From NCBI GenBank assembly GCA_023393715.1, contig JAEXCD010000100.1, positions 1 to 5,304 of the forward strand: a stretch of 5,304 bases of DNA. The letters run 5' to 3'. The position numbers and the translations under genes were made by a program. The notes under the pieces are model-generated. The model had not been told where the DNA came from and searched no databases. It worked only from the letters and a program-made list of their open reading frames with translations. Positions 5,299 through 5,304 of the stretch are shown piece after piece. The stretch is from Bacillota bacterium. Its GTDB lineage: Bacteria > Bacillota > Clostridia > Tissierellales > Peptoniphilaceae. Position 1 is the stretch's first letter; each line of letters opens with the position of its first letter.

Positions 5299-5304
5299 CC
5301 GCGT

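Overview
The window looks like chromosomal DNA from an anaerobic, moderately GC-rich Firmicute of the Clostridia type. The grounds are strong AGGAGG-type ribosome binding sites, a clostridial-style Hcp whose N-terminal cysteines are spaced for a [4Fe-4S] cluster, a Gram-positive-type lipoprotein with a lipobox, and a stand-alone short-chain hydroxyacyl-CoA dehydrogenase. The genus cannot be fixed from the sequence alone. There are no rRNA or tRNA genes, CRISPR arrays, insertion sequences or phage genes, and no stretch over about 250 bases lacks a gene.

Layout. The left part (1-2237) carries four genes, all on the minus strand. In transcription order they are a lipoprotein of unknown function (2237-1596), an O6-alkylguanine-DNA methyltransferase (1508-960), a small TIGR04076-family protein (820-506) and a nitroreductase-family flavoprotein (513 to beyond the left edge). 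The last two overlap by 8 bases and are probably translationally coupled. The only good minus-strand promoter lies upstream of the lipoprotein, at 2289-2317, with a near-perfect palindrome between its -35 and -10 boxes. No U-tract terminator separates the four genes, so one transcript is possible but not proven.

The divergent intergenic region (2238-2482) holds that promoter, a plus-strand intrinsic terminator with no obvious gene before it (2365-2393), and a weak candidate -10 box for the plus-strand 3-hydroxyacyl-CoA dehydrogenase gene (2483-3424). That gene converges on hcp (5202-3556, minus strand). A perfect 16-bp inverted repeat between them (3459-3494) should stop transcription from both sides. 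The hcp gene has a strong ribosome binding site, a GC-rich hairpin and a short tandem repeat in its leader.

Function. Two products plausibly deal with chemical stress in an anaerobe: Hcp (nitric oxide and hydroxylamine reduction) and the methyltransferase (repair of O6-alkylguanine, a lesion that nitrosated amines can cause). The nitroreductase may contribute. This link is inferred from known family roles and from neighbourhood only. The dehydrogenase has no thiolase or enoyl-CoA hydratase partner here, so its substrate is open. I see no clear new multi-gene system. The least explained items are the TIGR04076-nitroreductase pair, the lipoprotein, and the small regulatory structures in the 2238-2482 region.
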